A DNA stretch of 64,000 nt from Monomorium pharaonis (Eukaryota > Arthropoda > Insecta > Hymenoptera > Formicidae): the NCBI RefSeq assembly GCF_013373865.1, contig NC_050467.1, forward strand, positions 5,146,001 to 5,210,000, in the 5' to 3' direction. The notes under the pieces were generated by a model. The model did no database searches and was not told the DNA's origin. It saw only the letters and a list, made by a program, of their open reading frames with translations. A program made the position numbers and the translations under genes. Shown one piece after another: positions 60,046-64,000 of this stretch (positions within the stretch are counted from its first letter, which is position 1; the number at the start of each line of letters is the position of its first letter).

Positions 60046-63000
60046 TCCTTCCCCGCGCGTTTTCCTTCCTTTAGCACTCTCTTCGCTCAATTAGCCCACT
60101 TGATTCGATGCGTTATTTCAATACTCTTTTGAGTAATTATATTTTGTCGTGCATTTTGTTTTTCATCTCGTCGAAGATTCTTGTCTATCTTTCTCACTGC
60201 CTCTCTGTCTTTCTCTGTCTCGCTTTCTCCTTCTCTCTCAATTCTCGCGATCGCGTATATGTCAGATGGAAAGGCAGTAACGAGTAAAGTCGGGGAAAAC
60301 TTAAATTGCGCCTCGAAGCTGTCCTTACCACGCATTTATCATTAAAGCCATTTGCACAATCCACAGTGAAACTTGCCGAGATCGTGGGAAGCATTGTTAT
60401 CGTAATTTAACATGAACTGAAAACATATTTCTTCGAAAAGGAACACGGAACTTAATTATCATTCATTACATCTCATTGTGTAAAGAGACCGCGTGGAGGG
60501 GAAAAAGGAAAAGAGACGTCAGGAATATAGATGACGAAGCTCAATAGGGAAATAGTTATTTTAACACTCTCAGCGTTTCCCAGGGCCCACGGGCGCTTAC
60601 GGGCTTACTTATAATTCAGCGGCGCTTTTCGCGGAAATAGCAGTCCCATTTTTTATTACCTTTGTTGGAATGGTCTATGCTAATTCGTACAAAGGAGAAT
60701 CGTCGCCGGAAAATAATGCCACCGGTAAGGGGACGAGTGGTACACGGACATTTTGTCAGATATCACTCGTGTCCGGAAAGGATGAACGCGACCTCAAAGA
60801 AACTCGGCTGCGCGCACAGAACGGACTTAAAGACACGGTTCGTGCGAGTGTTATATCCTCTCGGCATAAGATAATGTCTGTACAAACCGACGTATCAAGA
60901 GTACGCGGCTTAGCTCGATAACATCTAAGAGCCGCGTCGTTGATTGTTAAGCTGTCACTTTGTAGATGAAATATTAGCAGCTGAACAGTATCAAACTAAG
61001 TCGCATGGATCTTGCTCGTGTAGATCGATCTCTGCCTGTAGTCCGTAACATGTTGCAGTAATTTTTTTTGTAGGATAATTGGGCAAAGAGATAAAAGCAA
61101 AGTTAAATTACAGGAATTCACTTCGGTAATGTGTATTTAATTAGAATGTAATGTTCTTAAGTCACACACATGTGAATTTTAATATTATTTTTATCGTGTT
61201 ACAATAGAATTTTTGACGCAGAATGTAACTGATGATATAACAAACCTCTCGCGAACTTAATATATCAAGTATTATATTTAAGGTAAACTATATCAATAAA
61301 ATTATTTATATTGTTTATTATAATAAAAAAATAGAAATATTTATTTTTTTATATTTGAAAAATGAAATTTTAAAAACCTTTGCATTTTGCCACACATCAA
61401 AAGAGGTAGAATATGTAATTAATTTTATGACGTGTGTTTGTTCGAACAAATATATTTCTACCTATCCAATTTTGGATTAATTCTGAAATTCATTGTCGTA
61501 AATCAAACTGATCGAATAACATTTATATTTTATATAAAACATTATGGAAGATAATTATTTCATTACTGAAAACGAAAAAAAAAACTACAGAAATACCTGC
61601 TTAATCGTATTAAATTTACTTTCTAAAGATAAGCATAAATTTTGATTAGTTCAGCGCTGTAGGTTGAACGTTCCTTGTGAGCCGACCGACTTACGTCAAG
61701 CAAACAAAAAAAATTATCACATCGCGCGAGATAGGCCTTTGTCGTCCAGCGTTGTAGTGTCGATGATTAAATATTAAGTAAGCCGTGTCTCTCAATCGCC
61801 TACGGCGGAAATGAACGACATTCGAACGCGGGTTCTCTCGCAGCTGCACGAACAGCACACGACGTGTGGGCCTAATCGCATGTCATTTCGCATCGATCGG
61901 CGACGGATGGACTTATTATCGATGTAACCCGCTTTACATCACGGCGATAGTGCGCCCCTATAATAATCTGCCTGTCACTTTAAAATACTCTGTCGAGGAG
62001 GCAAACACGCGTACGGCTATCTCCGTGCTTTTCAAACACATTTTCAACGATTGCGCACATTGAAAGAAAGAGTTTAACAATAGCTATAAAAAATATTGCG
62101 TGAAATAATGCCTATTAAAAATATCTGATTAATATAACAAAAAAAAAAAATTCTACTTTTCTAAATATTTAGTGAATATTACTAAATTTGACTGGACTTT
62201 ACTAAATATTTACAAAAGTGAAATTATTTTTGCTTACATATTCGTCAAATATTCAATTGGCACTATTTCACTCAATATTTATTATTAAACTCTTTTTTTT
62301 TTTCTCCTGTTACCAGGCGTCTCGAAGACTCGACTGCGACGACGTTGAGAAATTGATCGCGCACTCTTCCAAGACGCGCTAGATTTTATCCCGGATGGCG
62401 AAAATTAGTTTATTCTCTCCCTCCTCCTACTTCCATCATCTGCATGAGAACTGTTGGACTATATCGAGCTCGACGTTCGCTATAAATAGTCGAATACAAG
62501 CCGAGTGCGGCCGACTAAACAATGTGTGTACGTGTACGTACATCATGATACCGAGGATCACGCCGCTGATCCGCACTGGCCGCACTTAACGTGTTAATTA
62601 CACGCTACGATTTCGCGCCAATTGCCCGAAGTCATGATCGCTTCACATCCCCGCGCGTTGACACGTTAGTTAACCGTCTTGAACTCCACCGCATAATAGT
62701 AGATACAGTTACTGCCGCGTCGCGATGCCAACTTGGCAATTACGAGGATGTAATGGACCCCTGCGAGATCGATTGCTCTCGCGATCGACCCTAAGGCCAA
62801 TTTACGCTATTTCGCTTCTAACGATTATTTGATAGGCACTCGAGAATCGTCTTGTTTCCTCGCTGTTTCTCATACAGATTGATAGAACGTAACTTTAGAA
62901 CGTGTAAGTGAGAAAGAGAGATCAGTAGTAATCTCGCTAAATTTGACTTTGATTATTCGCGTGGAAAATCTTGTGTTTTACACTAATCAATCGTTGATGG

Positions 63001-64000
63001 AAATAGTTATAATTTCATATCTAATATCTTAAAATTTTTATTAATTGATGATTAAATTATTCGCAGGAATTTGGGGAGAGTTAATTTAAATACCATTTAA
63101 ATTAATTTTTACCGTTGTATTCTATAATGAAAATGTTAAAAATATATTTGGTATTTCAGGTATAATTTTATTATAATGCTTAATCGTTCACTATAACAAA
63201 TTTATTATATGGCTTTATGCAACATATAAAAGATACGATTTAGGCAATCGTTTTGCATGATTAATTTTTATCAGCTGCATAAATTGATTAAAAATTAAAT
63301 CAGTTGTGATTTTTTAAAATGTTGTTAGCGTGCACAAAACAAGATTTATCTATATTACTCATTTCTCATTTACTCTATATTTTATATTTTACTTGTTTAT
63401 ATATTAAGTGAAAAATATGAAATATTTAATATTTAATTATTTTCCTAATTTCGTAAATTTACTTAAAAAATGTAATATTTTTATGTCGGTGAAGAGTTAT
63501 TATTTTATATTGTAGTCTTGACTTTAATTTAAAAAATGATGAATTTTAATATATATTATTTTGACGTAATGTTTTTGTAATAATACTTATCAGTGAAATT
63601 ACTTTGTGCTGCGTTTATTAAACATTATAATTATATTAAGCTTTTTAAATATATATGTGTAAAATTTTGATTAATTTAGAATTGGATGAAATATAATTAA
63701 AGTTTTTTAACAGAAAAATTTTATACAGATGTTTAAAATCTTATTTATAAATGTAATACTACATACAAGAAACTGGACTTTTCCAATATATCCAGCATTA
63801 CAGATCTTTACAATTATTTTATGCTAATTAAATGAGATTACAAACTTAGAAACCTCGGGAAAACTTCTTAAACTTAATAAATTTTTTTGTATTAACTTTT
63901 ATAGCAACTAAAGCCTTCGGCACACGATATTCTTCACGCTAGGTTGCATGCGAGACATCTTACTACGTATCCTCAATGGCTTGCGATTGGTGACATAATC

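Larger units (their letters stand above)
56871..64000. other. sbb intron, distal part in this window
   Basis: CpG-rich at 57420-58060, 59110-61000 and 61640-62080, AT-rich elsewhere, especially 62940-64000. A small inverted repeat CGGTAATCC/GGATTACCG occurs at about 59630-59657. No sbb exon or other gene recognised up to the window edge, so the intron probably continues beyond it. Confidence 0.55.

Noticed and set aside
1..64000. CRISPR arrays, operons, rRNA, phage or plasmid systems
   Set aside because: None seen; the window is insect-type nuclear DNA with a spliced gene.

Overview
This is eukaryotic nuclear DNA, almost certainly from an insect. The composition suggests a hymenopteran, possibly an ant: CpG-dense segments alternate with strongly AT-rich ones, (GA)n/(CT)n microsatellites are common, and there are short Tc1/mariner-style repeat remnants. 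The species assignment is inference. I see no bacterial or viral gene organisation and no rRNA, tRNA or CRISPR array.

Only one gene can be supported. On the + strand at 28016-29872 lies the large first coding exon of a scribbler/brakeless/master-of-thickveins (sbb) homologue, the insect counterpart of vertebrate ZNF608/ZNF609. It encodes 619 residues. Two family-typical blocks stand out, an acidic EWDIGIGDLIIDLDADIEK motif and a basic KMKIKRTKPGTK...EAKHEIVKSNE block. They are embedded in long Asn/Ser, His, Gln, Ser and Ala/Pro-rich low-complexity sequence. The exon ends at a clean GTAAGT donor (29873) in phase 0. A GC-rich leader runs from about 27292 to 28015, probably starting at a splice acceptor, and carries four upstream ORFs, one of which overlaps the main start codon.

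Upstream (1-27291) is non-coding as far as I can read it: 5' intron and/or intergenic DNA with microsatellites, one clear 200-bp foldback element (24257-24456), a 74-nt AT-rich hairpin (14649-14722), a probable Tc1-like remnant (about 11851-11990) and a diverged 180-bp tandem duplication (15912-16230). A weak alternative first-exon candidate sits at 21157-21256.

Downstream (29873-64000) is the first coding intron, at least 34 kb long. I find no further sbb exon in it. It holds several MITE-like palindromes (39510-39809, 45283-45574, 45751-45888, 51984-52190), a three-and-a-half-copy degenerate ~190-bp tandem array (44621-45240), two other local duplications and many CT/GA tracts.

The most interesting hypothesis concerns the sbb exon itself. 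If it is bounded as proposed, it matches in layout the single-exon circular RNA known from ZNF609. Its reading frame would stay open across the back-splice junction for 36 codons.
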